From contig JABWCP010000009.1 of assembly GCA_013360215.1 (NCBI GenBank), forward strand, positions 62,001-126,000: a stretch of 64,000 nt of DNA. The letters are read 5' to 3'. Source of the stretch: a bacterium (GTDB lineage Bacteria; CLD3; SB21). A program made the position numbers and the translations under genes. Shown one piece after another: positions 13,053-22,651 of the stretch (positions are counted from its first letter, which is position 1; each line of letters starts with the position of its first letter). A model generated the notes under the pieces. That model ran no database searches and had not been told where the DNA came from. It was given only the letters and a program-made list of their open reading frames with translations.

Positions 13053-13996
13053 TATAGTCCTATGGGCAATGCCACGCGGTGAATAGCGACCATCATCAGC
13101 GCCGTCCATAAAATAACTGCGGCCATTAAGGGACGATCTGAGAGTATTAAGCGGGTATGATCGAGGCGTTCCTCATTGCGGTGTATCACGTAGATATAAC
13201 GCATCGTGCCGTAAAACACGACCAAGACCGTAGAGAGTATAATATATTCGTGTTGCCAGGTTCCCCGCGCCAAGATATAAAAAACATATGAACCGATAAC
13301 CGACGCGGCCGATAATAAAATCAGCATGTCTAACAAATACGGTGTATAACCGCGGGTGTGAAACGCTTCCGTACCGTCATAGACGATCTCATAACGGCGT
13401 TTACTAAATGCGATTAACGCGGACAGAAAAAAGGTAGTAACCAGCATCCACGTCCCGGTGGGTATATTCACAGCGGCAGCGCCCGCCCAAATACGAATCA
13501 CAAAACCCAAAGCGATGACCACCGCGTCCACGATCACCCATCGTTTCAAAAACCAGGTGTAACCGATATTAAGCGCCACATATCCCGCTATGACATAGGC
13601 CAACGCCGGTGCGAGTGCATACGCTCCCCCGATGGAAGCGAACGCCAGTATCGTCGCCATAAAAAGCGCATCATGCACCGATACCAGGCCGCGCGTTATG
13701 GGCCGAAGCTGTTTGGACGGATGACGCGCATCTTCTTCCCGATCCACCACATCATTAAAAAGATATACGGCACTGGCCGCCAAACAAAATAAACCAAAGG
13801 CTGCCGAAATGTACACTATCTGAACAGACGTCCATTCCGAAGCCGAGAACAGCAGCGGTACCAAAACAAAAATATTTTTTATCCAATGCAACGGTCGCAT
13901 GGCCGCCAGCATATTACGCCACAATGCACTCCGGGATGACTGGCGATGGGTTGCTTCGGAGCGGCCTATCTCTGTTTTGATTTCTGTGGGTTTCAT
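13052..13996 (-). CDS. UbiA-superfamily prenyltransferase, decaprenyl-phosphate phosphoribosyltransferase-like
   Basis: This 314-residue protein has about nine membrane helices. The first Asp-rich motif reads FNDVVDREEDARHPSKQLRPI-like near residue 80-100, resembling DPPR synthases, which join polyprenyl phosphate to PRPP, more than UbiA or MenA proteins. A second polar loop (SKRRYEIV near residue 197) fits the same group. The product would be a polyprenyl-phospho-sugar donor for envelope glycans. Its stop overlaps the start of the radical SAM gene, and it sits 12 bp after the methionine/folate gene. Other UbiA-fold substrates remain possible. Confidence 0.8.
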   Translation of the reverse strand: MKPTEIKTEIGRSEATHRQSSRSALWRNMLAAMRPLHWIKNIFVLVPLLFSASEWTSVQIVYISAAFGLFCLAASAVYLFNDVVDREEDARHPSKQLRPITRGLVSVHDALFMATILAFASIGGAYALAPALAYVIAGYVALNIGYTWFLKRWVIVDAVVIALGFVIRIWAGAAAVNIPTGTWMLVTTFFLSALIAFSKRRYEIVYDGTEAFHTRGYTPYLLDMLILLSAASVIGSYVFYILARGTWQHEYIILSTVLVVFYGTMRYIYVIHRNEERLDHTRLILSDRPLMAAVILWTALMMVAIHRVALPIGL

Positions 13997-14008
13997 AGAT
14001 ATAGTATT

Positions 14009-15850
14009 TTACAAAACTTCCAGCACATCGAACGCCATTTCAAATTTATTAAATGGCGGCATTATGTAGACGCCGTCCACCATAGACTTCGCTTCGCGAA
14101 GAAATTCTTTGGCTATCAAAACGCCCTCCTCCTGCCCGCGGTCGCCGGCTTTAGTCATACGTTCCCGGATATTTTCAGGAATCGTAATATCCGGAATTTC
14201 ATGATGCATGAAATTCGCATGTTTGGCATTTTTTAGAGGCATGATACCCAAAAGAACCGGGATTTTGCCTTTGTATTTTTCGGCAAAATCTTCCAGCGGC
14301 TTGAGATCATACAAAACCTGTGTCATTGCAAAGTCCGCTCCCGACGCGATTTTTTGATCATACCGGTCATACTCGCGCGCCATATCTACGGCTGTCGGAT
14401 TAACCGCGCACGACTTAAAAAAATTAGTACGCGAACCGATGGATTTCCCGGCTAAATCAATGCCGTTATTCAGATTGCGAATCAAATTAATCAAGCCGAT
14501 CGAATCCACATCGAAAACCCCTGTGGCGTTGGGATAATCACCGACCAGCGGCGGGTCACCGGTAATGCCGAGTATCGTGCGAATGTGCATGACGTGCGCG
14601 CTCATCAGTTCGGACTGCATGGCGATCAGATTACGGTCACGGCACGAAAAATGTAATATCGTTTCGATCTGAACGCTTTGTTTAATCAACCCGGCCATAG
14701 CCAAAGGCGTCATTCCGGCTTTCGCCAACGGATTGTCGGCAATATTGATGGCATCCACATTATGCCGGCGGCACATTACCGCACCTTCGATGACCTTATC
14801 GTAATTCAGTCCACGCGGCGGATCCAATTCCACGCTGATAACAAATTTTTTATCGCGAAATTTATCGATGAGCGAGGAGCGTAGATGCGATGTAGGTTGT
14901 TCGGCTTTGGACGATTCTTCCGTTTCGATGACCACCGTTTTCTTTTCGATCTTTTTCGGCGGCTGATCGCCGATAGCTTTTTTGATTTGACGAATATGCT
15001 CCGGTGTCGTACCGCAACATCCACCGATAATATTAGCACCGGCCTGCATATAAAGTTTGGCGTAATCGGAAAAATAATCCGGCGACGCCAAATAAATGTA
15101 TCTCCCACCGACGAGCCGCGGCAATCCGGCGTTGGGCTGAACGGAAAATCCGATATCCGGAACGATATTTATTTTTTCCAGCACTTCCAGCAGCGCCTGC
15201 GGTCCGACGGAACAATTGGCACCCACGACATTAGCGCCCGCTTCTTTGAGTACACGCGCCACTTCGGATGGTTTATTACCCATCAGCGTTTTGGCTTCAT
15301 CGTTAAATGTCATTTGCGCGACGATGGGAAGACCCGTGACACTACGTGCCCCTGTGACGGCTTCGCGCGCTTCCTCGAGATCACCGATCGTTTCGATCAT
15401 CAAAAGATCGGCGCCGTTATCGGCTAGAATTTTGGCCTGTTCGGCAAAATAAGCCCGCGCTTCGGCATGCGTTATTTTTCCGATCGGTTCCAGTGGTTTA
15501 CCCAACGGCCCTATCGAACCGGCCACAAAAATACGCCGACCCAACGCTTCTGTTTTATATTTAGCCGTCGTCACGGCAATACGAACCCCCGCGGCATTCA
15601 CAGCTTGAATTTTCTCTTCTAAGCCGTGATGCATCAGACGAAAACGATTACCGCCAAACGTGTTGGTTTCGATAATGTCCGCCCCGGCATCAATATAAGC
15701 TTCATGTATGGCACGTACCATTTCCGGATGAGATAAATTGATCTCATCAAAACAGTGATCAAATGAAATTCCTTTTTCATACAAAACCGTACCCATCGCT
15801 CCGTCACATACCAATACCCGTTTGGCGAGGGTTTCTAAAAATTCACTCAT
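14009..15850 (-). CDS. Bifunctional homocysteine S-methyltransferase / methylenetetrahydrofolate reductase
   Basis: This 613-residue fusion has an N-terminal homocysteine S-methyltransferase domain (residues 1 to about 300; GAMGTVLYEKG, NTFGGNRFRL, and the zinc site GGCCGTTPEHI near 285). A linker follows, then a C-terminal flavin-dependent MetF-like domain from about 330 (VELDPPRGLNYDKV, ADNPLAKAGMTPLAM, GITGDPP). The two halves would make 5-methyl-THF and donate methyl groups for methionine synthesis, as in Bacillus YitJ. Nothing looks truncated. The 60 bp to uvrC holds no obvious riboswitch or terminator. Confidence 0.95.
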   Translation of the reverse strand: MSEFLETLAKRVLVCDGAMGTVLYEKGISFDHCFDEINLSHPEMVRAIHEAYIDAGADIIETNTFGGNRFRLMHHGLEEKIQAVNAAGVRIAVTTAKYKTEALGRRIFVAGSIGPLGKPLEPIGKITHAEARAYFAEQAKILADNGADLLMIETIGDLEEAREAVTGARSVTGLPIVAQMTFNDEAKTLMGNKPSEVARVLKEAGANVVGANCSVGPQALLEVLEKINIVPDIGFSVQPNAGLPRLVGGRYIYLASPDYFSDYAKLYMQAGANIIGGCCGTTPEHIRQIKKAIGDQPPKKIEKKTVVIETEESSKAEQPTSHLRSSLIDKFRDKKFVISVELDPPRGLNYDKVIEGAVMCRRHNVDAINIADNPLAKAGMTPLAMAGLIKQSVQIETILHFSCRDRNLIAMQSELMSAHVMHIRTILGITGDPPLVGDYPNATGVFDVDSIGLINLIRNLNNGIDLAGKSIGSRTNFFKSCAVNPTAVDMAREYDRYDQKIASGADFAMTQVLYDLKPLEDFAEKYKGKIPVLLGIMPLKNAKHANFMHHEIPDITIPENIRERMTKAGDRGQEEGVLIAKEFLREAKSMVDGVYIMPPFNKFEMAFDVLEVL

Positions 15851-15910
15851 ACCTGTGTCTATTCCGATTATGGTTAATTATATAAATAATACAGCGTCGG
15901 AGGCCTTTCT

Positions 15911-17779
15911 TCAATGACTTTCTTCGTCGTCACGGCTTTCGAAATACGCATAGATTTGGCGTGCCACATCGCCGGGAATGCCTTCAACCAGCATGATTTC
16001 CTCCAGTCCGGCCTCGGATAACGCTTGAACGGAACCAAAGTGTTGTAGCAATAACGTACGCCGCTTTTCGCCGACACCTTCGATCTGATCAATTTCCGAT
16101 ACCAATGTGCGCTTATCGCGCAAACTGCGGTGAAATGTAATGGCAAACCGATGCGCTTCGTCTCTCACATGTTGTAGAAGTTTGATGGCCGAGGACGTTT
16201 TGGGAATCATGATCGCATCATGCACATCCGGTATGAAAATTTCTTCCAGGCGTTTGGCCAAACCGACGATGGCCTGCCCCTCCGATCCCGCGCGCGAAAC
16301 GACGATGCCAAGTGCTTCCAACGCTTTTACCGCAGCTGACAACTGCCCTTTTCCGCCGTCCACGACGATCAGATCGGGAAAATCCAAACCTTCCTCAAGT
16401 ACGCGCAGATAACGGCGTGTGATGATTTCATGCATACTGGCAAAATCATCCGGGCCTTCCACCGTTTTGATTTTAAATTTTCGATAATCGCCTTTTTTCG
16501 GTTTGCCGTCCACAAAGACCACCATGGAAGCCACCGGATCCGTACCTTGAATATTGGAATTATCAAAACATTCGATACGCCGCGGAATACGTTGTAAGGA
16601 CAGATCGCGTTTGAGACTCTCGAGTACGCGCGGTACGAATTGCTCTTTGGCTTTGAGACGCTGGAGTTTAAGTTCGCCTAAAAGAAGTTCCGCATTGCGC
16701 TCGCACATGGTTACGAGTTTATGTTTTTCACCGATTTTAGGTACGACCAATTCGACGCGTTCACCGGATTTTTGCGTTAGCCAGGTGGTCAGTGCATTTT
16801 CCTCCGACAGCGCCTGCGGTAAATAAATATGCCGGGGTACAAAATCCGCCTGCATATAATATCCCTGAAGCAACGATTCGAGCACTTCTTCCGGCGCTTT
16901 ATCCGTGACGTGGCTGAAATAATAATGCTGGCGTCCGATCAGTTTACCGTCTCTAATTTTAAATATAACGCCGCACGCATCATCCGCTTCGATCGCTACC
17001 GCCGCTATGTCCCGGTCAGCCATATCTTCAAACATCACTTTTTGCGCGGCCGTATAATTTTCGATAGATGCAATCCGATCACGTAAACGCGCCGCTTCTT
17101 CAAACTTCATCGCGTCGGCATACGATTGCATGGCGACTTTCAGTTGGCGAATCAACTCACCGGTTTTGCCGTTAAGGAAACGCGTCATTTGATCAACGAC
17201 AGCGCGATAGTCTTCTTTAGTGACGAACCCTTGGCAGGGACCGTCGCATTTTTTGATATGATAGTCGAGACAGAGTTTGATTTTTTTGGATTCTACCAAT
17301 TCCGGTGTGAAATAATGCCGGCAGCTTCGAATCGGAAAAATGCGATGGAGTGTTTTGAGCGTGTGCCGCAAATTTTTCACATCTGTATAAGGACCGAAAA
17401 ATTTTCCGCCGCCGCGCTCTTTTTCGCGCGTTACATAGATGCGGGGAAACATCTCATCCGTAACTTTGATGTAGGGAAAACTTTTATCGTCTTTAAGTTC
17501 GATATTGTAACGGGGCTTATGTTCTTTGACCAAATTGGATTCGAGGATCAACGCTTCGATTTCCGAATCGGTTTGAATGATCTCGAGATCAACCACTTTG
17601 GAAACCATGACCGCTACTTTAGTATCATCGCGTTTTCCTTCTTGAAAATACTGGCGCACGCGATTTCTTAAAATTTTGGCCTTGCCGATGTATATGATCT
17701 TACCTTCACCGTTTTTAAAAAGATAACATCCCGGCGTTTTGGGTAAGTGTTCGAGTTTATGTTCCAGAATATCATTCAT
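15911..17779 (-). CDS. uvrC: Excinuclease ABC subunit C
   Basis: At 622 residues it has full family length. The N-terminal GIY-YIG nuclease (KTPGCYLF at 14-21, IIYIGKA at 28-34) makes the 3' incision. The UVR motif near residue 205-240 (DAMKFEEAARLRDRI) binds UvrB. The RNase H-like domain (ECFDNSNIQGTDPVASMV, VVDGGKGQLSAA) makes the 5' incision, and a helix-hairpin-helix region ends the protein (EGVGEKRRTLLLQHFGS). It is probably the first gene of the chain that runs down to the subtilase; the 160 bp before it would hold the promoter, though no clear -35/-10 was recognised. Confidence 0.98.
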   Translation of the reverse strand: MNDILEHKLEHLPKTPGCYLFKNGEGKIIYIGKAKILRNRVRQYFQEGKRDDTKVAVMVSKVVDLEIIQTDSEIEALILESNLVKEHKPRYNIELKDDKSFPYIKVTDEMFPRIYVTREKERGGGKFFGPYTDVKNLRHTLKTLHRIFPIRSCRHYFTPELVESKKIKLCLDYHIKKCDGPCQGFVTKEDYRAVVDQMTRFLNGKTGELIRQLKVAMQSYADAMKFEEAARLRDRIASIENYTAAQKVMFEDMADRDIAAVAIEADDACGVIFKIRDGKLIGRQHYYFSHVTDKAPEEVLESLLQGYYMQADFVPRHIYLPQALSEENALTTWLTQKSGERVELVVPKIGEKHKLVTMCERNAELLLGELKLQRLKAKEQFVPRVLESLKRDLSLQRIPRRIECFDNSNIQGTDPVASMVVFVDGKPKKGDYRKFKIKTVEGPDDFASMHEIITRRYLRVLEEGLDFPDLIVVDGGKGQLSAAVKALEALGIVVSRAGSEGQAIVGLAKRLEEIFIPDVHDAIMIPKTSSAIKLLQHVRDEAHRFAITFHRSLRDKRTLVSEIDQIEGVGEKRRTLLLQHFGSVQALSEAGLEEIMLVEGIPGDVARQIYAYFESRDDEESH

Positions 17780-17942
17780 GGCTGCAATTATACATTTTTT
17801 CCGATTGATATGCCACAGGCGCGGCGTCTAGTAGTTAAGCAAAGCGAGACATACCGAGATGAGCACTGTTCGACTCAATACGAATCTCTACTCTACGAGC
17901 AACGTATTCTAATTAATCAACCATTCAAATCAACGGACAAAA

Positions 17943-17971
17943 AAACCTCTTCGTTTCAACAAAGAGGTTTC
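17943..17971 (-). terminator. Intrinsic terminator after the 97-aa gene
   Basis: An inverted repeat AACCTCTT ... AAAGAGGTT forms an 8-bp stem with a 9-nt loop. Read on the minus strand it is followed by a run of T, 25 bp after the stop of the gene ending at 17997. Confidence 0.85.
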
Positions 17972-17996
17972 ATAAAAATGAAAAATTTTATTCCGG

Positions 17997-18290
17997 CTAT
18001 TCTTCCGAATCTGTCAATTCCAATTCATCCTGCGTTGCGCGTTTGCGCTCGCTCTCGATGATGGTCATAACCGGCTTAGGCACTTCGATACCCGTAAGAT
18101 CGAAAGGAGCCAATTCTCGCGCTAAAATATTGATCCGGCGATCAATCATGTGACGTTTATTGAGCAAAATCCACTGCGTATCATCTTTGACGCACATGCC
18201 TCCGGCAAAATCGCCTTTTTCATGCCGCACCTTCAGTCCTAGCTTCGCAGCAATATCTTCTAACGTATCGAGTATTTTTTCTTTTTTCAT
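17997..18290 (-). CDS. Hypothetical 97-aa protein downstream of manC
   Basis: This small soluble protein (MKKEKILDTLEDIAAKLG...) is not recognised. It has an amphipathic N-terminal helix, a central beta-rich segment (GGMCVKDDTQWILLNKRH), and an acidic C-terminus (DELELTDSEE). No signal peptide, membrane segment or cysteine pair is visible. It starts 7 bp after manC and is followed by an intrinsic terminator, so it is almost certainly co-transcribed with manC and real. Its length, codon use and clean boundaries support coding. Confidence 0.75.
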   Translation of the reverse strand: MKKEKILDTLEDIAAKLGLKVRHEKGDFAGGMCVKDDTQWILLNKRHMIDRRINILARELAPFDLTGIEVPKPVMTIIESERKRATQDELELTDSEE

Positions 18291-18297
18291 GAGCTAC

Positions 18298-19389
18298 TTA
18301 TAAAAGTTCGTTTTTTTTCTGCGCCTGCAGTGTTTCTACTATCTTTTTTACATCCTGGGCACGATCACGCGGACAGATCATCAAAGCATCTTCGGTTTCA
18401 ACAACGATCAAATCACTGACTCCGACAAGCGCGATCGTTTTTCCCGGGCTGAATAATAATGAATTATTAGCTTCGATGCAAACGGCTTGACCGATGACCG
18501 CATTACCATTTTCATCTTTATTTGAAAGCTGATACACCTCTTCCCAGCTTCCGACGTCATTCCAGCGAAAATGACCTTTGAGAACATAAACTTCTTTAGT
18601 GTGTTCCATCACGCCGTAATCTATAGATATACCCTTGATACGACGATAGACCTGATCTACTGTTGCCGTATAATCCGCTGTACCGATCGTCGGTTTGATT
18701 TCTACAAGGCCTTCATACAGTTCCGGAAGATGCATTTCGATCAATCGTAATATTGTCGAGGCTTTCCATACAAACATCCCGCTATTCCACAAAAAATCAC
18801 CGGTCGCAATAAAACTTTTCGCCGTTTCAAGGTTCGGTTTTTCGGCAAAGGTTTTCACCCGATAAGCTTTTTCACCGCGGGCTTCGAGCGATTCGTTTTC
18901 TATAAATTGAATATAACCGTAGCCGGTTTCCGGACGCGTAGGTACAATCCCGATCGTCACACACGCCTCCGTGCGAAGTGCTACTTCAGCCGCGGCCTCA
19001 ACGGTTTTACAAAATACGTCATCCGGTGTGATAAGATGATCGGCGGCTAAAACTACCATCACACCATTCGGATCTTTTTCCATCACATGGAGCGCGGCAA
19101 GGCCGATACAGGGAGCCGTATTACGACCCACCGGTTCTACGAGAATATTCGGCGAAGGCAATTGCGGCAATTGGCGATGCACTTCGGATGCCTGCGCCTG
19201 ATTGGTCACAACCAAAATTTCAGACGGTTTTGCGATGGAAGTGATACGGTTTACCGTATGTTGTATCATCGTATGTTCGCCGAAAATATTCAGCAGTTGC
19301 TTGGGACGATGCGCCCGGCTGCGAGGCCAAAATCGGGTCCCCGATCCGCCCGCCATAATCACGGGATATATCATATTTTTTTCATTCAC
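18298..19389 (-). CDS. manC: Mannose-1-phosphate guanylyltransferase
   Basis: This 363-residue single-domain enzyme makes GDP-mannose from mannose-1-phosphate and GTP, feeding polysaccharide or glycoprotein synthesis. The nucleotidyltransferase signature VIMAGGSGTRFWPRSR occurs at residues about 10-25. Other family motifs are VEPVGRNTAPCIGLAA, VLAADHLI, FAEKPN and WNSGMFVWKA. No C-terminal phosphomannose isomerase domain is fused, and the length matches the monofunctional form. The annotated ATG at 19389 and an internal ATG at 19374 (MIYPVIMAGG) are both possible starts; neither has a strong ribosome-binding site. Confidence 0.95.
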   Translation of the reverse strand: MNEKNMIYPVIMAGGSGTRFWPRSRAHRPKQLLNIFGEHTMIQHTVNRITSIAKPSEILVVTNQAQASEVHRQLPQLPSPNILVEPVGRNTAPCIGLAALHVMEKDPNGVMVVLAADHLITPDDVFCKTVEAAAEVALRTEACVTIGIVPTRPETGYGYIQFIENESLEARGEKAYRVKTFAEKPNLETAKSFIATGDFLWNSGMFVWKASTILRLIEMHLPELYEGLVEIKPTIGTADYTATVDQVYRRIKGISIDYGVMEHTKEVYVLKGHFRWNDVGSWEEVYQLSNKDENGNAVIGQAVCIEANNSLLFSPGKTIALVGVSDLIVVETEDALMICPRDRAQDVKKIVETLQAQKKNELL

Positions 19390-19492
19390 GTTAAAGGATG
19401 TCGTTTACCAAAAATTCATCGATGGTAGCATGTTTCAAAAAATGCGCGTGAAAATAAGAGGGTTTGAGGTGAATGGCAAGCAAAAGTCCTGA

Positions 19493-20503
19493 TCATTCCC
19501 AGTCGGCTTTGAGAACCATACGATAGCGTACTTTATTTGCTCGCAGTCTGGCGACAGCCTCCTGTGCCTGTTTCATAGGCAGTTCTTCGACCATCGGACG
19601 TACATGATGTTGTGCGGCAAAATCCAGCATCGTTCGCATGGTCTCAGGACTTCCGACCACACTGCCGGTTACGATCTTTTGACCGTCAAGCAGTATATCC
19701 GGAGAAATGCGAATTTCCTCAGCAGGATAGCCTAACAAACACAATACGCCGCCCCAAGTCAAATGCCGCAACCAATGATTCCAGTCCAGCGAAGCGGCGG
19801 TTGCTGCGATCATCAGGTCAAACGTACCCTTTGGTGCAGAGTCTGTTAAAGCCGCCTGATGTGCGCCTAATTCTTTCGCTAAGGTAAGGCGGTCCTCAGA
19901 CAGATCAAACGCGGTGACTTTACTTCCCATACGCGCCGCAAATTGGACGGCAAGATGCCCTAGCCCGCCCATACCGATAATCCCGATGTGTCTTGTTTTC
20001 GGAGTAACCCACGTTTGCAAGGCACTAAAAACCGTAAGCCCCGCGCACATAAGTGGCGCAGCATGAACAGACGGCATCGTCTCGGGAATAAGATAAACAA
20101 AATGCTGATGCGCGCGCACGTATTCGGCAAATCCGCCGTATTGATTAACGCAGGTTCGTTTTTTTCCGACTTCACACAGATGAGCACGACCGGTGGTACA
20201 AACTTCGCATAGCCCGCAGGAACCGCATTGCCAACCGATACCCACACGCTGGCCGGGCTTCAGATCACGAACGGAAGCCCCGGTTTGAATAATATGCCCG
20301 ATGATTTCATGCCCCGGTACGAAAGGAAAAGTGCATGCCCAGTCGCCGTCCATCAGATGTAAATCGCTGTGACACAAAGCACAGTATTCGACTTTGATTT
20401 CGATTTCATCAGCACCTAAAGACGCTCGATCATATTCAAAAGCAGAAAGTGGCGCACCGGGAGCGTGAACAGCTAAAGCACGTATTGTTTTAGATTGGGA
20501 CAT
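19493..20503 (-). CDS. Zinc-dependent alcohol dehydrogenase (CAD/YahK-like)
   Basis: This 336-residue medium-chain dehydrogenase has catalytic-zinc ligands in CALCHSDLHLMDGDW and GHEIIGH, and a four-cysteine structural zinc lobe (CGSCGLCEVCTTGRAHLC). The Rossmann glycine motif is GMGGLGHLAVQFA near residue 170. The CHSD and GWQCGSCGLCE context places it with the cinnamyl-alcohol dehydrogenase/YahK group that reduces varied aldehydes, usually with NADPH. It is 103 bp upstream of manC on the same strand; functional linkage is not evident. Confidence 0.93.
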   Translation of the reverse strand: MSQSKTIRALAVHAPGAPLSAFEYDRASLGADEIEIKVEYCALCHSDLHLMDGDWACTFPFVPGHEIIGHIIQTGASVRDLKPGQRVGIGWQCGSCGLCEVCTTGRAHLCEVGKKRTCVNQYGGFAEYVRAHQHFVYLIPETMPSVHAAPLMCAGLTVFSALQTWVTPKTRHIGIIGMGGLGHLAVQFAARMGSKVTAFDLSEDRLTLAKELGAHQAALTDSAPKGTFDLMIAATAASLDWNHWLRHLTWGGVLCLLGYPAEEIRISPDILLDGQKIVTGSVVGSPETMRTMLDFAAQHHVRPMVEELPMKQAQEAVARLRANKVRYRMVLKADWE

Positions 20504-20598
20504 TTTAATCTGTACGCATGCAGGCGTTAATTATGCCAAGAGAAAGAAAACGATGACTTCGTATTTATTAACGAGAATACATGTCGTGGCATTCTATT

Positions 20599-22221
20599 TT
20601 AATTAGAACCGCCGCCCGCGCGATCTTCGTTTATCTCAATATGCGTTGTGGTTTCGCCGGAGCGAACCATTTTTTCGCGGCGTTCCATTTCGGCCAAACC
20701 TTTACGCGCCATCGTATTGTCGGGATTGTTTTTCAGCAATTGCAACCAGACTTTGCGGGACGACTCGAAATCTTCTTTCCACATGTAAACATACCCGAGG
20801 TTGACATAGGCATCGGTATAATCCCGCTTGATCTGAATAGCCAGAAAAATATGTTTCAGGCTTTCTTCCCAGCGGTGTGCTGTACCCAACATATAGCCGA
20901 GATTATTGTGCGCTTGAGCATTGTAGGCGTTGATTTCAATCGCCTTCTCTGTCATAATCATACCGGAATCGGCCTGACCGTGATAAAACATGGCCACACC
21001 GAGATTGACATACGCATCATCGTAGGTCGGATCTTGTTCGATAGCTTTATAGTAGGTTCGAATGCGCTCCGCATGGTTTTCCGTTTTTAATGCGGCTTGC
21101 AAAAGCGTGTACGCCGTCGCTTTGCGCGCACCGCTCAAGATTTTACGTACATGATCGAGATTGTATCGCGCCCCCGCCATCGCCGGATCAGCGACCAGAG
21201 CCTGTTCAAAATAGGTGACCGCTTTTTTATAAAACTCATCCGAACGGTTTTTATCGCCGCCCGCCAAAGCCTGATTACCGAGAGTAAAATACACATAACC
21301 AAGATTATTCAGTGCTTTGCTGGATGATGGTTGATACGTCAATGCGCGTTGGAAAAAACCGATCGCTTTGGGATAATCACTACGGGAAAAAAAGATCGCG
21401 CCGATTTCGGTGTACCCTTCGTGCATTTCCGGGCGCAACGAAACCGCTTTGCTCAAATGTTTCAATGCATTATCGTAGTCCAGCTTTTCCAAATACGTTT
21501 TACCGATAAAGTAGTGAATCTTATAGTTAGCCGAGGTGTCCTCCTCGAGATAAGCAATCGCGGATTGAAATTTTTCTATCGCTTTATCGTACGATACATC
21601 GGTAAATAATTTCAAACCTTCTTCGTAGGCCTGCGTGCCGATCGTATAATCTACCCAATGTACCGCTTCGGAATCGCCGGGCAGATAGCTTAGCATCGTT
21701 TCAAATGAGGCCCGCGCTTTGTCATAATCGCCTTTGACAAAATAGACAAAACCCAACTCACGATACACGTCTATCAAAGTCGAATCCGATTCGATCGCAC
21801 GTTTGAATTCTAACTCGGCTTTAAAATATTCCTGCCGCTGATAAAACAATGTTCCAAGCACGTAGTGCGCCGCCGCTATCGTCGGGTTGTCGTCGGCATG
21901 CTCCAGTATTTTAACCCACACGGGTAGCGCTTCATCAAAATCGCCTTTTTCGTACAGCGAATCCCCCACAGCACGAAGCTCTATCTTTTCCTCAGCAGAA
22001 AGCACGGTTTTCGGAACAGAAACAACGGTGATTACAGGTTCAGAAGGCCCCTTTTTTTCTTCCGCAAGAGTTTCTGTTGTATGACCATGCTTGTCGGTCG
22101 AAGCAGATGCCGTCGTATTATTTTTAATACCCGGTTCCGGTTGTACAGCTGTGCGCGATGAACATCCGATCATCACCGACACAGTGATGCCTACCACCCA
22201 TAACGAAAGTTTTATTCTCAT
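20599..22221 (-). CDS. TPR-repeat lipoprotein
   Basis: This 540-residue protein has a lipoprotein signal (MIGC lipobox, Cys at about residue 20), a low-complexity linker, then about ten tetratricopeptide repeats to near residue 500 (for example YTEIGAIFFSRSDYPKAIGFFQRAL). The tail is short and polar. A GAGGG site precedes the ATG. It closes an operon with the FHA gene (16 bp upstream) and the Ig-like lipoprotein. Such TPR lipoproteins usually scaffold envelope complexes; no specific partner is evident beyond the operon mates. Confidence 0.85.
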   Translation of the reverse strand: MRIKLSLWVVGITVSVMIGCSSRTAVQPEPGIKNNTTASASTDKHGHTTETLAEEKKGPSEPVITVVSVPKTVLSAEEKIELRAVGDSLYEKGDFDEALPVWVKILEHADDNPTIAAAHYVLGTLFYQRQEYFKAELEFKRAIESDSTLIDVYRELGFVYFVKGDYDKARASFETMLSYLPGDSEAVHWVDYTIGTQAYEEGLKLFTDVSYDKAIEKFQSAIAYLEEDTSANYKIHYFIGKTYLEKLDYDNALKHLSKAVSLRPEMHEGYTEIGAIFFSRSDYPKAIGFFQRALTYQPSSSKALNNLGYVYFTLGNQALAGGDKNRSDEFYKKAVTYFEQALVADPAMAGARYNLDHVRKILSGARKATAYTLLQAALKTENHAERIRTYYKAIEQDPTYDDAYVNLGVAMFYHGQADSGMIMTEKAIEINAYNAQAHNNLGYMLGTAHRWEESLKHIFLAIQIKRDYTDAYVNLGYVYMWKEDFESSRKVWLQLLKNNPDNTMARKGLAEMERREKMVRSGETTTHIEINEDRAGGGSN

Positions 22222-22237
22222 CTACTGCCCTCTATTT

Positions 22238-22648
22238 TTAATTGTGTGTAAAATCATCGGGATCAACGGCTTTTTTTAACATCGCTTGATTGATTACGAT
22301 CGTTTTGGCTGGTGCCTGATCAGGGGTAAAATTTTTTCCGATGACCGATTCTTCATCAAGGATTTTCAGTTCAAGATTGCCGATTTTCACCAAGTCGGAG
22401 AAGTTAAGTTCTGTAAAATAACCATGTTCCACTTTTTCGCCGTTCACCGAAGTTCCGTTCGTACTTTGTAAATCGGTAATATACATCAGGTTTTTTTTCC
22501 ACTTGATCTGCGCATGATAGCGCGATACGGAGTTATCGTCAATCATGAGCGTATTGTCAAATGCCCGACCGATGGTCACTTCCTGGTTTTCTTCCACGCG
22601 AAAATTTTTTCCGGTTTTGATCTGATGCAAATAATAGATGCTTTTCAT
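22238..22648 (-). CDS. FHA-domain protein
   Basis: This 136-residue cytoplasmic protein is essentially a single forkhead-associated domain at about 22-95, with GRAFDNTLMIDDNSVSRYHA and TDLQSTNGTSVNG containing the conserved Gly-Arg, Ser-x-x-His and Asn-Gly residues that bind phosphothreonine peptides. A short C-terminal extension ends DPDDFTHN. It starts 3 bp after the Ig-like lipoprotein gene, with AGGAAA upstream. No Ser/Thr kinase is visible in the window, so the phosphorylated partner must be encoded elsewhere. Confidence 0.93.
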   Translation of the reverse strand: MKSIYYLHQIKTGKNFRVEENQEVTIGRAFDNTLMIDDNSVSRYHAQIKWKKNLMYITDLQSTNGTSVNGEKVEHGYFTELNFSDLVKIGNLELKILDEESVIGKNFTPDQAPAKTIVINQAMLKKAVDPDDFTHN

Positions 22649-22651
22649 GGC

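Noticed and set aside
15851-15910. SAM or cobalamin riboswitch before the methionine/folate fusion gene
   Set aside because: The gap is only 60 bp with no paired elements of those classes.
17126-17671. 181-aa frame opposite uvrC
   Set aside because: Antisense to the uvrC nuclease domain; no recognisable domain or ribosome-binding site.
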